This document shows positions 1 through 8,920 of a stretch of DNA of 64,000 bases, one piece after another. A program made the translations under genes and the position numbers. Origin of the DNA: Opitutia bacterium (GTDB lineage Bacteria; Verrucomicrobiota; Verrucomicrobiia; Opitutales; Opitutaceae). The stretch covers positions 1 through 64,000 of the forward strand of contig CANIJN010000001.1 of assembly GCA_947467625.1 (NCBI GenBank). Reading direction: 5' to 3'. The first letter of the stretch is position 1. Each line of letters begins with the position of its first letter. The notes beneath the pieces are model-generated. The model was not told the origin of the DNA and ran no database searches. It saw only the letters and a list, made by a program, of their open reading frames with translations.

Positions 1-2
1 CG

Positions 3-803
3 ACGCCGATCGATCTGGCCGATCCGGCGCGGCCCGGAGCGGTCAGGGAATCCACGCTGTGGGCGTACCGGGCCACCGACGGGCCCGTCTGGTTCGACTT
101 TCAGTTGCACAAGTCGCCGACCAGCCCGGCCAAGGTTTTGGAAAAATACCAAGGAATCCTCCAGACCGACGGGGCCGCCGGACTTGCCGACATCGGCCGG
201 TTGGACGGCCGCGTCCGGTATCTCGGATGCTATGCTCACGCGCGGCGCTACTTTGTAAAAGCCGTGGACGCCGGCGAACAAGCCGCCGCGCCCTACCTGC
301 GCACGATCAACCACCTGTTCCGTACCGAGCGCCTCGCCCGCCGGTTCAAGCTGAAGCCGGAAAACTTCCAGGATCTTCGCTCCCGCCGCAGCGTGCCTCT
401 GGCCGACAAACTCTTCGCCGACGCTCTCGCGGCTATCCCCAACGCCGAACCGAAGACTCGGTTTTGGCAGGCGCTCAACTACCTTCTCGGCCAGCGCAGT
501 TCGCTCCAGCGCTGCCTGAGCGAACCCGGCGCCCTGATCCACAATAACCCGGCCGAGAATTGCATTCGCCCTCTGAAACTCGGCGCCAAGAACTGGCAGG
601 CGATCGGCCACCCAAGCGCCGGTCCCCGTCTGGCCAACCTGTTCTCCCTCGTCGAAAACTGCAGGCAGGAGGGGATCGATCCCGAGGCCTACCTGATCGA
701 TATCATCACACGGCTGTCCGATCACCCGATGAAGGCCATCGCCGCCTTGCTCCCTCGCGCCTGGAAGGCCTCCCGCTCCGCTTTGACTGCCGCTGTCGCC
801 TGA
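3..803 (+). CDS. IS66 family transposase, C-terminal part (5' truncated by window)
   Basis: C-terminal catalytic part of an IS66 DDE transposase, which cuts and joins the element's ends. The frame is open through position 3 (reads LWAYRATDGPVWFDF before the first in-frame TTG), so the true start is upstream. The second catalytic Asp lies in LQTDGAAGL, followed by the family's GCYAHARR block. The catalytic Glu lies in NNPAENCIRPLKLGAKNW, the IS66 signature. The C-terminus resembles the short IS66 C-terminal domain. No frameshift is seen in the visible part, so the element could still be active. Confidence 0.93.
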   Translation, partial: TPIDLADPARPGAVRESTLWAYRATDGPVWFDFQLHKSPTSPAKVLEKYQGILQTDGAAGLADIGRLDGRVRYLGCYAHARRYFVKAVDAGEQAAAPYLRTINHLFRTERLARRFKLKPENFQDLRSRRSVPLADKLFADALAAIPNAEPKTRFWQALNYLLGQRSSLQRCLSEPGALIHNNPAENCIRPLKLGAKNWQAIGHPSAGPRLANLFSLVENCRQEGIDPEAYLIDIITRLSDHPMKAIAALLPRAWKASRSALTAAVA

Positions 804-847
804 TTGCATCCGCACAGAGTACCGGAACTGGCGCGCTCTGTCTGCCT

Positions 848-866
848 GTTAGAAATGTACGCTTAC
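848..866 (+). repeat. IS66 right terminal inverted repeat
   Basis: Read inward on the minus strand the terminus is GTAAGCGTACATTTCTAAC, starting with the GTAAGCG typical of IS66 ends. It lies 45 bases beyond the transposase stop. The partner repeat is outside the window, so its boundary rests on family knowledge. Confidence 0.65.
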
Positions 867-1432
867 GTTGCAGCCCTTGCGCTGATCGGTGGCGCCCGTC
901 GCCACAAAATCTGGGCGCCGCTCCTATCGCAAACATGGCGCCAAGAGTTCGCGCACCAACCGCTCCACCCCCGCAGCGTCCAACGAGACCGCCCACTCGA
1001 TGCGCCTGCGGCCAACGCACCGCGATCGCAGAACGCGCCATGGTCCCGCCGGAAAAACCGTCGCCCACGATGCGCGCCCGCTCGATTGGCCCCGGCCCGG
1101 CGTGGTCCTACGCCCGCCGCCGGTAAATCCACGCCCACAGCGTGATCAGCTTGATTCTCCGCTCGTGCGCGAACACGGCCTACGTCTGTCCGCTTGCGCG
1201 ATATGCTTCGACCATTGGCTCCCGCTCACTGCGCGTTCGATGCCTTCCGCGCTTCCCCTTCACCTCTGATTCCCCGGCCTTGGATTCTTTCATCCGCTCA
1301 CTCTACCGATTTTCGAACCTCCCGTCGTCATGTCCCAGTTGAACGCTTACGATCGATCAGGGTTCCTCCGGAGCGATCAATCGCCATCTCCAACCACCCG
1401 AGCCCTCCCGCGCACTCGCCGAAAACCCAACC
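867..1432. other. Gene-free stretch after the IS66 end
   Basis: No open frame here resembles a known family, and the several overlapping frames are short and arginine/proline-rich on both strands. The very GC-rich, codon-like composition of 880-1140 suggests a decayed coding segment cut by the insertion, but I cannot name it. It also lies downstream of the aminotransferase on the minus strand; no clear terminator was found. Confidence 0.4.
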
Positions 1433-2626
1433 TTATGCCTTCAGATGCGCACAGAACCGAGCCAGCCGAGCGACCCCTTTCTGAATAATCTCATCGCTGG
1501 TCGCATAACTCAGGCGAAGATAACCCTCGGCACCAAATGCGCTGCCGGGCACGGCGGCGACTTTCTCGGTATCGAGCAGCCGATTGCAGAAATCGAGGTC
1601 CGAAAGACCGAAGCTCGAAATGTTGGGGAAGAGGTAGAAGGCACCTTCAGCCAATAGACACGAAACCCCAGGTATCTTATTGAGCTCCCCATGAAGGAGT
1701 CTGCGGCGGCGATCAAAAGCGCCGAGCATCACGGACAATGCAGCCTGCGTTTTCTCTTTTTCTTTCAGGGCGGCGAGCGCACCAAATTGAGCAAACGTCG
1801 TGACATTGGAGGACATTTGGCTCTGCAACTCGGACATGGCCTTGGCAATCGGGGCGGGCGCAAGCGTTGTGCCAATCCGCCAACCGGTCATCGCGTAGGT
1901 TTTTGAAAAACCAGCGACGGTGATCGTGCGCGCTTCAACGTCCTTGCTGAACGTCGCAATGCACGTCGGCTTGGCCCCGTCATAGACAAGATGCTCATAC
2001 ATTTCGTCCGAAAGAATGTAGAGGTTATGTTTCATCGCGACGGCCACGATGGCCTCCAGTTCTTGGCGTGAGTAGACGGCGCCGGTCGGATTCGAAGGAG
2101 AATTGAGTATGAGGAGCTTGGTGCGCGGAGTGATGGCAGCCTCCACCATCGCGGGCGTGAGGCGGAAACCGGTCCTGTCATCGGCGAGCACAAACTTCGG
2201 CGTGGCACCGGCAAGCTTCACCATCTCCGGATAGCTGACCCAGAACGGCGCGGGAATGATCACCTCATCGCCCGGCGAACAGGTCGCGAGCACCCCGAGA
2301 TAGCAGCTGTATTTACCGCCCGGTGATACAATCACCTGAGAGGGCGCGGCCTTCAGCCCGTATTCTGCCAGATAACGGTCGGCGATCGCCTGGCGAAGTG
2401 GCTCAATTCCGGGTGTCGGCGCGTATTTCGTTTTACCGCTCTTGAGCGCGGCAATGCAGGCCTCCTTAATGTGTTCGGGCGTATCGAAGTCGGGCTCGCC
2501 AGCGGCGAAACCGCACACGTCTTCACCGGCAGCTTGCAGTGCTTTCGCCTTCGCATCGACGGCCAGCGTCGGCGATGGCGATACGTTACGGGCCCAAGTG
2601 GAGAGTTGCGCGGGAGGATTACTCAT
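1433..2626 (-). CDS. Class I PLP-dependent aminotransferase (aspartate aminotransferase-like)
   Basis: Transfers amino groups between amino acids and 2-oxo acids using pyridoxal phosphate, probably aspartate/2-oxoglutarate in the cytosol. Family features are [14 protein letters not shown] near the N-terminus, SPSNPTG, the [12 protein letters not shown] block with the cofactor-binding Asp, the Schiff-base lysine in [15 protein letters not shown] (about residue 242) and the C-terminal substrate arginine in LRLSYA. The frame opens 11 codons earlier (2659), but homologues begin close to the Met at 2626; neither start has a good ribosome site. 397 aa, normal for the family. Substrate specificity cannot be read from sequence alone. 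Confidence 0.9.
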   Translation of the reverse strand: MSNPPAQLSTWARNVSPSPTLAVDAKAKALQAAGEDVCGFAAGEPDFDTPEHIKEACIAALKSGKTKYAPTPGIEPLRQAIADRYLAEYGLKAAPSQVIVSPGGKYSCYLGVLATCSPGDEVIIPAPFWVSYPEMVKLAGATPKFVLADDRTGFRLTPAMVEAAITPRTKLLILNSPSNPTGAVYSRQELEAIVAVAMKHNLYILSDEMYEHLVYDGAKPTCIATFSKDVEARTITVAGFSKTYAMTGWRIGTTLAPAPIAKAMSELQSQMSSNVTTFAQFGALAALKEKEKTQAALSVMLGAFDRRRRLLHGELNKIPGVSCLLAEGAFYLFPNISSFGLSDLDFCNRLLDTEKVAAVPGSAFGAEGYLRLSYATSDEIIQKGVARLARFCAHLKA

Positions 2627-2697
2627 AGACAAACGTGAAAACGAAAGAGTCGCGTTCATGGAAAAGCAAGCCCCAGTGACGCTCGCCGCTGTTTGAA

Positions 2698-2728
2698 CAA
2701 AAAAAAGCGGCAGTCAAAAGACTGCCGC
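2698..2728 (-). terminator. Intrinsic terminator of the ribbon-helix-helix gene
   Basis: Perfect 9-bp stem GCGGCAGTC / GACTGCCGC with an AAAA (TTTT) loop. Read on the minus strand it is followed by an unbroken T-run. It sits 37 bases after the stop of the minus-strand gene at 2765-3100, so it separates that gene from the aminotransferase. Confidence 0.9.
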
Positions 2729-2764
2729 GAAATGGAACCGGCGCACCAGCACCAGCTAATTCTG

Positions 2765-3100
2765 TTATTTGCCCGACTTCGCCGCCTTAGCAGCCTTAGC
2801 AGCCTTCACTGGCAGGCTCTCGAGCGCGTAGCGCATCAGCTCTCCCACACTTGCGTCCTTTTGACGCGAGAAACGCTTAAGCGTCGCGCGTTGCGCGGAC
2901 GTCACACGGACGGAAATTTGCTTATGCGGATCACGGACCGGAACACAGCGCTCGAAATCGAACGTGTCTAGGGCCAGTCGCACAACTTGACTCGAAGTCG
3001 TGAACGCATGACCAACGCGGCAGTTCTCAATCCTAGAGATGAGCGAAACCGGCAGGTCAAAGGTGAGCGGGGCGGAGGATTTGGGTGTTTTTTTTGCCAT
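2765..3100 (-). CDS. Tandem ribbon-helix-helix DNA-binding-like protein
   Basis: 111 aa, no named family recognised with certainty. It has two successive segments with the strand-helix-helix pattern of Arc/CopG folds. Residues about 12-50 are LTFDLPVSLISRIENCR..SSQVVRLALDTF; residues about 60-96 are KQISVRVTSAQRATLKRF..ASVGELMRYALESL. In each, alternating residues of a basic strand lead into two helices. The tail is a lysine/alanine repeat (AAKAAKAAKSGK) that could contact DNA non-specifically. Two RHH units in one chain could fold as a pseudo-dimer. It is monocistronic with its own terminator. Probable role is transcriptional regulation or antitoxin-like, by inference. Confidence 0.6.
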   Translation of the reverse strand: MAKKTPKSSAPLTFDLPVSLISRIENCRVGHAFTTSSQVVRLALDTFDFERCVPVRDPHKQISVRVTSAQRATLKRFSRQKDASVGELMRYALESLPVKAAKAAKAAKSGK

Positions 3101-3232
3101 GGTTTGACGGCGTTGTTGACGCCTGAATCAGTCGAGCAAGGAACGTTCAGTCGCGGTCCGCAAACCAAAAGTTTTTTCGGCAAAAGGAATCCTCTTACCA
3201 CAATTTACGTACGACGACGACAGACCGGCCAG

Positions 3233-3895
3233 TCACTCGACGCCAACGCACCCGAGGACGAGTTTGTAAGCTTCCGCCGGAGTTGTCACGAGACGCCACG
3301 ACTTCGCGAGAATATCAGCCTCGATCTGACGAGTGTGACGGATCAACACCGTGTCCACCTGACAGGTAAAACCCCCTAAAACGTCCACGTCGGCATCACC
3401 CACGAAAAGCGCGTGCGCTGGGCTGACTGCGACTCGGCGGAGGATCTCGCGCAAGCCCTCTGCATCCGGCTTATGGGTCGACAAATCGTCGCCACAGACG
3501 ACCGTATCAAAATACCCAGTCAGACCGTGGCGTTCGAGAAGCCTGTCCGTCGTTTCCCGATCGCGTCCGGTCCAGATGGCGAGCGCGACGTCCCGGTGGC
3601 AGAGTTTTTCGAGCACCCCGTTCACCCCAGTAAACGGGACAATCATATGGTGGTTTTCGTCGTGAAACCGTTCCATCCGCGCCAAGGCCGCAGGCGTATC
3701 CCGCGGATCATTGAGCAAACCCGGCATGAATCGCTCCGGCGGGCCGCCCAGTCGGGCGAAGATTTCCATGGTCGGACGGCACGGCCCAAAGGGCTCGATC
3801 GCGTAGGTAATCGCCTGGAGCACGAGCGGCAGGCTGTCGACCAGCGTACCGTCTAGGTCGAATACGACGGCCTCGGTCGGAGCGGTGCGGCTCAT
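3233..3895 (-). CDS. HAD-superfamily phosphatase (phosphoglycolate phosphatase-like)
   Basis: 220-aa haloacid dehalogenase-type hydrolase, probably a cytosolic phosphomonoesterase. Motif I is VVFDLDGTLVDS with nucleophile Asp13 and Asp15. Motif II is a Thr in AIWTGRDRE, motif III the Lys of STHKPDAEG and motif IV GDADVDVLGG. An alpha-helical cap lies between motifs I and II, as in Gph/PgmB-like members. Its start overlaps the stop of the upstream LolA-like gene by four bases (ATGA), so the two are probably translationally coupled. Substrate is not deducible. Confidence 0.85.
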   Translation of the reverse strand: MSRTAPTEAVVFDLDGTLVDSLPLVLQAITYAIEPFGPCRPTMEIFARLGGPPERFMPGLLNDPRDTPAALARMERFHDENHHMIVPFTGVNGVLEKLCHRDVALAIWTGRDRETTDRLLERHGLTGYFDTVVCGDDLSTHKPDAEGLREILRRVAVSPAHALFVGDADVDVLGGFTCQVDTVLIRHTRQIEADILAKSWRLVTTPAEAYKLVLGCVGVE

Positions 3896-4770
3896 GGGGC
3901 AATCCTCAGAATGCGCTCGGCGGCCGGGCGACTAATGTCGTCCAGCAGGCTCGCCGGTGCGAACGTCGCAGAGGGCAGTGCGAGGTTGAGCGCAGCCGCC
4001 GTCACCACGAGACGGGTCTTATCACGGGTGATTTCGTCACGCACTTCAAACGATTTGGGAATCCACTGCTCACCGACCTTCTTCAAATCGAGCAGTGAAA
4101 GCGTTTTCGTCACTCGCCCGTCCTTGCCGATGGTCTCGATCTGGGTGGGCGCATTATACTGGGTATCGAGATAAGCGCGCACGGCGCCGACCTCGGGATT
4201 TTTCGCCGCAAATGTCGCCGGCGGCCGAAAAATGAATACGTGCGCGGGCCGACCGCGCATGCGGGCGATTTTCTCCAACGTGACGCCGGGCCAATAGAGG
4301 AAGGGCATCTGCAAATCGAACGCCGTAAGATTCACCCCCGGCACCACGGGCTCAAACAGTTTGGCGACGTCCAATTCCGTGACCCCGTGATCGACGAGAC
4401 GCCACACTGCGGCCCGACCGCCATTTTGAAAGAGCAGCCGCTGTTCGAGTGCGTCGCTTCCCTTCAACGCAACGCGGGTGATACTCCCTTCAGTGTTACG
4501 GCTGCCCCACATCTTGCCTTGGAAGGATTTTTCCTCGCCGCGACGAGGCAAGGACCTCAACTCGAAATCAAGAAAATAGTCGCCGGTAATGCCGGTCTGG
4601 CGAAACTGCACTAAGATGCGCGCGACCTCCGCCGCGTCGGGCAACCCAACCTGCGCCAACTCGGGTGGGGCATTGCCCGGCCCCGCGGCGAAAACCGACG
4701 CTGACAAGGACCCTAAAATGAAAAACGCCCGCCAAATAATGGCGGGCGAAAATCTGTCATGGTTCGCCAT
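3892..4770 (-). CDS. LolA-like / outer-membrane lipoprotein-sorting type exported protein
   Basis: 292 aa with a signal peptide (basic start, hydrophobic stretch to SLSASVFAAG, cleavage about residue 28). The mature part looks like a beta-rich LolA/LolB-type fold used by lipid or lipoprotein carriers: a Q-x-G-x-x-x-DYFLDF strand near residue 60, FQGKMWGSRN, and the late VGEQWIPKSFEVRDEITRDKTRL segment typical of annotated outer-membrane lipoprotein-sorting proteins. The first 17 codons contain a strong terminator hairpin (4721-4748) that should end secG transcription, so expression may depend on read-through or on a promoter inside the leader. Coupled to the HAD gene by a 4-base overlap. Function is inferred from fold-like features only. 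Confidence 0.55.
   Translation of the reverse strand: MANHDRFSPAIIWRAFFILGSLSASVFAAGPGNAPPELAQVGLPDAAEVARILVQFRQTGITGDYFLDFELRSLPRRGEEKSFQGKMWGSRNTEGSITRVALKGSDALEQRLLFQNGGRAAVWRLVDHGVTELDVAKLFEPVVPGVNLTAFDLQMPFLYWPGVTLEKIARMRGRPAHVFIFRPPATFAAKNPEVGAVRAYLDTQYNAPTQIETIGKDGRVTKTLSLLDLKKVGEQWIPKSFEVRDEITRDKTRLVVTAAALNLALPSATFAPASLLDDISRPAAERILRIAP
4721..4748 (-). terminator. Intrinsic terminator after secG, inside the start of the next gene
   Basis: 9-bp perfect stem CGCCCGCCA / TGGCGGGCG, loop AATAA (TTATT on the minus strand), followed on the minus strand by TTTTT and further T-rich bases. It lies 30 bases past the secG stop but within the signal-peptide codons of the 3892-4770 gene. It could terminate secG transcription or act as an attenuator. 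Confidence 0.8.
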
Positions 4771-4777
4771 GAACGCC

Positions 4778-5176
4778 TCAGGGCTTCTTGGGCGCTTCGG
4801 GAGCGGGCACAGCGGAGTCTGCCGGTGCGGCGGGGGCCGGAACCGTCAGAGGAACCGTCGTGGCGGCAGGCACCGGCGCGGCTGCGGGGACGGCGATCCT
4901 CGGCAACATACTGCCATCAGCCGCAGCGGCATGTTTATTCTCGTAGATGCGCCCAAGATAGAGCGCAAACGCCAAGACGAAAAACATCACGGCGGCGTAG
5001 ATTGTGGATTTACTCAACACGTTACCCGTTTCGGCACCGAAGGCCGCTTCGGCGGCACCGCCGCCAAGAGCTGCGCCCATGCCACCGTCTTTGGACTTCT
5101 GCGCCAAGACGACGAGCACGATAAATAGCGAAACGAGGATGAGGACGAAGGTAAGAATTCCGAGGACGATACTCAT
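4778..5176 (-). CDS. secG: Preprotein translocase subunit SecG
   Basis: Small membrane subunit of the SecYEG channel that assists protein export across the inner membrane. Two transmembrane helices are visible: residues 4-26 ([20 protein letters not shown]) and about 56-75 ([19 protein letters not shown]). Between them is the SecG hallmark cytosolic loop [25 protein letters not shown]. The C-terminus carries an extra ~55-residue Ala/Pro/Val-rich tail, making it 132 aa rather than the usual 75-110. It is followed by a strong terminator. Confidence 0.93.
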   Translation of the reverse strand: MSIVLGILTFVLILVSLFIVLVVLAQKSKDGGMGAALGGGAAEAAFGAETGNVLSKSTIYAAVMFFVLAFALYLGRIYENKHAAAADGSMLPRIAVPAAAPVPAATTVPLTVPAPAAPADSAVPAPEAPKKP

Positions 5177-5248
5177 GTGAAAGGTGGAAAGGAGCAGACG
5201 CGGGCGCGGGTTGTCAATGGCACTCTCAGGACGTTTTTGTCTTCGGGC

Positions 5249-6175
5249 TCAGGCCTCCACGCCGAACTTCTCAAGGAGTCGCTGCAAGTCTTCGTTCCCC
5301 CGGTATTCGATCACGATGCGTCCCTTTTTCGGCGAGTGCAGCAGCGCCACCCGCGCCCCCAGGTGCGACGTCAGCTTCTTTTCGATGCCAGCAACGGTCG
5401 CAGCATCCTTCGGCGTCAAGCCACGCTTGGCAGGTTTCGTGGACGGACTTCCGTCGGAACCTTTGGCTGATTGCGCGAGTTTTTCCGTGCTGCGGACGCT
5501 CAAGCCTTCCTCAATGACACGACGGGCGATGAGGGCTCGGCGCACGGAATCCTCGACGCCCAGCAACACCTTCGCATGCCCGACACTGAGCAGGTTCTTG
5601 GCGACAAAACCCTGCAATTCCCCTTCGAGAGAAAGCAGCCGAAGCGAATTTGCCACGCTGGCGCGCCCCTTGCCCACGCGCTCGGCGGCGGTTTCCTGCG
5701 TGAGGTCAAAATCGCGAATCAGGCTGGCGTAGCCGTGCGCCTCTTCAATCGCGTTGAGCCCTTCTCGCTGTAAATTTTCGATCAAGCCGAGCGCTGCGGA
5801 CGAGGCGTTGCTCGCCTGCACGATTCGCGCGGGGATGGTTTTAATCTTGAGCTGCTGGAAGGCGCGCCAACGACGCTCGCCGGCGATCAATTGAAACTTT
5901 TCGCCGTGCTTGCGAACCACAATCGGCTGCAGGAGCCCCTCGGAGCGAATACTCTCAGCCAGTTCACCAAGCTGTTCCGCAGGAATGTCACGGCGAGCTT
6001 GATACGGGCTCGGTTCGATCAGGTGCACGGCTATCTCCGGATAGCCCGGAGCAACCGTCGCAGGGGCGGACGGCGGTGTCGTGGGTGACGGCGGAGCAAT
6101 GACAGCGGTGGGCTTGCCGGCGGCGATGAGGCCGCCCAGGCCGCGACCGAGGCGGGATTTGGGTGCTGCGGACAT
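5249..6175 (-). CDS. parB: Chromosome-partitioning protein ParB
   Basis: ParB/Spo0J-family CTP-dependent DNA clamp that loads at parS sites near the origin and works with ParA and SMC in chromosome segregation. Features: N-terminal RLGRGLGGLI (ParA-stimulating), HLIEPSPYQARRDI (box I), the GERRWRA nucleotide-binding box at 99-105, ENLQRE (133-138), the HTH LTQETAAERVGKGRASVANSLRLL, and a C-terminal dimerisation domain from about 260. 308 aa, normal. The gene normally directly upstream, parA, is absent; a LysM lipoprotein gene takes that place three bases away. Confidence 0.95.
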   Translation of the reverse strand: MSAAPKSRLGRGLGGLIAAGKPTAVIAPPSPTTPPSAPATVAPGYPEIAVHLIEPSPYQARRDIPAEQLGELAESIRSEGLLQPIVVRKHGEKFQLIAGERRWRAFQQLKIKTIPARIVQASNASSAALGLIENLQREGLNAIEEAHGYASLIRDFDLTQETAAERVGKGRASVANSLRLLSLEGELQGFVAKNLLSVGHAKVLLGVEDSVRRALIARRVIEEGLSVRSTEKLAQSAKGSDGSPSTKPAKRGLTPKDAATVAGIEKKLTSHLGARVALLHSPKKGRIVIEYRGNEDLQRLLEKFGVEA

Positions 6176-6178
6176 AAA

Positions 6179-6751
6179 TTATTTGGCGGTGGGGATGATT
6201 AACGTCTGGCCGACCTTGATGAGCGAGGGATCGGAAATCTTATTGGCGCTGACAATATCTTGCTGCTTTGCGCCTGTCTTTTTGGCGATGAGGGCCAGGG
6301 TATCACCCTTTTGCACGAGGTAACTGCCACCGTCTTTCACGGACGCATCAGCAGGCGTGGCCGGGATCTGGTTCGGTCGCCCACCCTGAGATTTCGCCAA
6401 TGACTCGAGTGCCGCATTGGTCTGTCTGCCGAGTTTCTCGAGCTGGGTACGCACAATCAGGAGGGTCTCGTCCTGCGACGTACTCACCGCGGATTTGACC
6501 ATACGATTGAGGTCGGCGACGGCCTCGTTCAACTGCGCCAGCGTCGCATAAGCGCGAACGCCCTCTTTGGATTTGCGGCGGAGAGCCGAATTTTCCAACT
6601 CGAGTTGTTCTACCCGCAACGAGAGGTCGCCGACCCGTTGCACCAAGCCCCGCACATCTTCACGCAAATTGGCCACCTCCACTTGGGCAGCCGCGTTTTG
6701 CGCACAAGCGGTCAAGGCGAACGCGGCGCTGAAAAGCAAACGGGAAAACAT
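6179..6751 (-). CDS. LysM-domain lipoprotein with coiled coil
   Basis: 190-aa envelope protein. I start it at the Met at 6751 because it gives a lipoprotein signal (FSRLLFSAAFALTAC) with the lipidated Cys about residue 16. Residues about 25-60 are a heptad-like coiled coil (VANLREDVRGLVQRVGDLSL, then LEQ/LE repeats), reminiscent of YbgF N-termini. The C-terminal ~45 residues are one LysM module (YLVQKGDTLALIAKKTG...IKVGQTLIIP), a peptidoglycan-binding fold. Probably anchors to a membrane and binds the wall. It lies 3 bases upstream of parB in the same direction, so likely co-transcribed. Confidence 0.82.
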   Translation of the reverse strand: MFSRLLFSAAFALTACAQNAAAQVEVANLREDVRGLVQRVGDLSLRVEQLELENSALRRKSKEGVRAYATLAQLNEAVADLNRMVKSAVSTSQDETLLIVRTQLEKLGRQTNAALESLAKSQGGRPNQIPATPADASVKDGGSYLVQKGDTLALIAKKTGAKQQDIVSANKISDPSLIKVGQTLIIPTAK

Positions 6752-6995
6752 GACGGCGCAGCTTGGAGAAACGTTTTCCAAAAACAAGTGAAGAGAGCTC
6801 ACCCCGAAAGCCGACCGTACCGATGCTGCCGGATTGACCACTGCGGTGGTCTAAAAATCAAGGTGCGTTGGTATGAGAACTCGCGGCCGCAGTGAGAGCC
6901 GCCGGCCAATCCGAGATGTTCGGTGATCCCTCTGTCGCCAGTATTCGAATTTAAATACATACGGAAGAGCAGTGGCCTCTCGCTCGCCGTCACGC

Positions 6996-8006
6996 TTAAC
7001 GCACGGCCCGCACCGGCGCGACGGCCGCGAATCGCGTCACGAGCTCGCGCATGGGCCGCGACCCCAACGTCGTTCCCATTGGAATGGAGCAACCGCGCAA
7101 AAATTCTGTCGCCGGGAGCATGCGCCCGCCAGCGCGCTGCAATCGACGCACGCGCAAAACCCCATGACCGGTCGCAATCAGCAGGCCCTCCACATCGCTA
7201 CCGATAACTTCACCTCCGGTCCGTGTGCCTGCGTTCAGATCCGCCACCTCAGCAAGGCCAAATTTCACCGATTGGCCGTCAATTTCAACCGTGGACGCCG
7301 GCCAGGGAAACAGCCCGTTGATGCGGGCAGCGAGCGCACTCGCTGGGGCGGTGAAGTCGAGCGCTCCGTCCTCTTTCCCTAGCTTCCGACAGTGCGTCAC
7401 CGCACCGTCGTCCTGGGTCGCAAACTCGAGTGTTCCTGCGGCCAGACGGGGCAGCGAGCGCGCCACCAGCGGTACGCACGCGAGGGCGAGTTTCGCTTCA
7501 ACGTCCAGCGCCGTGTCCAGCGGTGCGATGCTCACCCGCTCGGCGTCGGCCACGGGCCCCGCGTCGAGTTTGCGCACGATCCGCATGAGGCTGACGCCCG
7601 TTTCACGTTCGCCGCTCGCGATCGCCGACTGAATGGGAGAGGCCCCGCGATATTTCGGCAGTAGCGAGGTATGCAAATTCAACGTACCCAGCCGCGGAGT
7701 GCTGATGAACTCATCGCGCAGGATGTGGCCATACGCCATCACGAGGGCGACATCGGCGCCCAGAGCGGCCAGTTGCGCGCTCACCTCGTCGGTGAGCTTC
7801 TCCGGCTGGAAAACCGGCAACCCGCGGGCCAGCGCCCACGTCTTGATTTCGTTCGAAGTGATTTTTTGCCCTCGCCCCACGGGACGGTCAGGCTGCGTGA
7901 AAACAGCGATGAGGGTGGCGACGCCACTCCCCTCGCCCGCCAGCCATTCGAGCAGGGGCCGCGCGATGGGATCAGACCCCAGAAACACCAGCTTCAACCG
8001 GCTCAC
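6996..8006 (-). CDS. fmt: Methionyl-tRNA formyltransferase
   Basis: Formylates initiator Met-tRNA using 10-formyl-tetrahydrofolate. The N-terminal formyltransferase domain has LVFLGSDPIARPLLEWL and the catalytic block NLHTSLLPKYRGASPIQ (Asn-His pair), followed by DAGP. The C-terminal OB-like tRNA-binding domain begins near residue 205 (LFPWPASTVEIDG). I prefer the GTG at 8006: it overlaps the stop of the upstream gene as GTGA, the usual coupling arrangement, and gives the expected N-terminus VSRLKLVFLG. An upstream ATG at 8024 would add six residues. 336 aa. Confidence 0.93.
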   Translation of the reverse strand: MSRLKLVFLGSDPIARPLLEWLAGEGSGVATLIAVFTQPDRPVGRGQKITSNEIKTWALARGLPVFQPEKLTDEVSAQLAALGADVALVMAYGHILRDEFISTPRLGTLNLHTSLLPKYRGASPIQSAIASGERETGVSLMRIVRKLDAGPVADAERVSIAPLDTALDVEAKLALACVPLVARSLPRLAAGTLEFATQDDGAVTHCRKLGKEDGALDFTAPASALAARINGLFPWPASTVEIDGQSVKFGLAEVADLNAGTRTGGEVIGSDVEGLLIATGHGVLRVRRLQRAGGRMLPATEFLRGCSIPMGTTLGSRPMRELVTRFAAVAPVRAVR

Positions 8007-8920
8007 GTGAGCGTTCCCAGCCACGCGTTCACGGCCGGCGCGAGGGACGACGCAAACGACGCGTCTGTATCCGGCTTCGGCAGACCGTCGAAGACTCCCC
8101 AGTGTTCAACGTGCGTCGTGCTTTGGCCGGGTGCGAGTTTCACCAGCGGACTCAGCGTCTCAAACTCGATCATCTCCCCGTTGGTAAAAGTCTCGAACGC
8201 GCACCCGAAATCAGGATACACGGCTCCCGCGATCACCGGCGCGGATTTGACGAACGTCGTTCCTTCCAACCAGTAGGCCGACCAGCCGGGATAGTTAGTG
8301 ATGCCCAATTTCTGCGCGACTTTCGCCTTAGCCACATCGATGCCGACGAAGTCACGGTGTAAATCCCAGAGTGGCAGAGCGAGGTCCGTGTAACTCCACG
8401 GCACGAAGGAATACGTCGGCAGCAAATCTCCCGCGGCGTGATTCCCTTTCGGCAGCAAGGGCAACACCCCGTACCCACCGGCACGAAACATCGTGAGCGC
8501 CCACACCGCCGTCTCGACCGGCCACAATCCGTGATTGGTCAATGCATGCGTCACCTTCACGGTGCGCTCCCCCACGATCTCAATTTTCATCGCCTTCTGC
8601 ATCCCGGTCTTCGGCTCGACGGGCTGCGCGAGCGCGACTCCATTGCGCAGCGGCTTTACCGCCAACGGCTCATCGTCCGGCTGGTAGGTGCGAACAATGT
8701 CCTCCGGCGAATGCCAGAGGCGATGGCCACCACGGACGGCGAATCCGTGGGCGCGCGGCGCATCCGCCAGGAACTGAATAAAGAGATTCCCTGCCTTACC
8801 CTGCTTCGAACGGAATTCGACGACGCGCGGGCCGACGGACGTCGTGACGACGAGTTCTAGGTTCTTCGTGGCGAGCGCGATGGCCTCGCCGCCTTGGTAA
8901 TTAGTCTTCGAGTGTTTCAT
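8003..8920 (-). CDS. DUF4380-like (galactose-mutarotase-like fold) protein
   Basis: 305-aa protein without signal peptide. The pattern LELVVTTSVGPRVVEFR, RGGHRLWHSPED, PVEPKTGMQKAMKIEI, KVTHALTNHGLWPVETAVWAL and AGGYGVLPLLPKG matches what I recall of DUF4380 proteins, which look like aldose-1-epimerase beta-sandwiches and may bind or isomerise sugars. The start at 8920 overlaps the end of der by 20 bases; the longer frame only reads back into der. Coupled downstream to fmt. The biochemical role is unknown. Confidence 0.7.
   Translation of the reverse strand: MKHSKTNYQGGEAIALATKNLELVVTTSVGPRVVEFRSKQGKAGNLFIQFLADAPRAHGFAVRGGHRLWHSPEDIVRTYQPDDEPLAVKPLRNGVALAQPVEPKTGMQKAMKIEIVGERTVKVTHALTNHGLWPVETAVWALTMFRAGGYGVLPLLPKGNHAAGDLLPTYSFVPWSYTDLALPLWDLHRDFVGIDVAKAKVAQKLGITNYPGWSAYWLEGTTFVKSAPVIAGAVYPDFGCAFETFTNGEMIEFETLSPLVKLAPGQSTTHVEHWGVFDGLPKPDTDASFASSLAPAVNAWLGTLT

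Larger units (their letters stand above)
1..866 (+). mobile_element. IS66-family insertion sequence, right-hand part
   Basis: The window opens inside an IS66-type element. The transposase frame is open from the first bases and ends at 803. About 45 bases later there is a terminal repeat ending TTAC (848-866), and IS66 elements characteristically begin GTAA and end TTAC. The left end and accessory genes lie outside the window. The 8 bases after the end (867-874) would be one copy of the target duplication if the boundary is right; the other copy cannot be seen. Confidence 0.8.
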
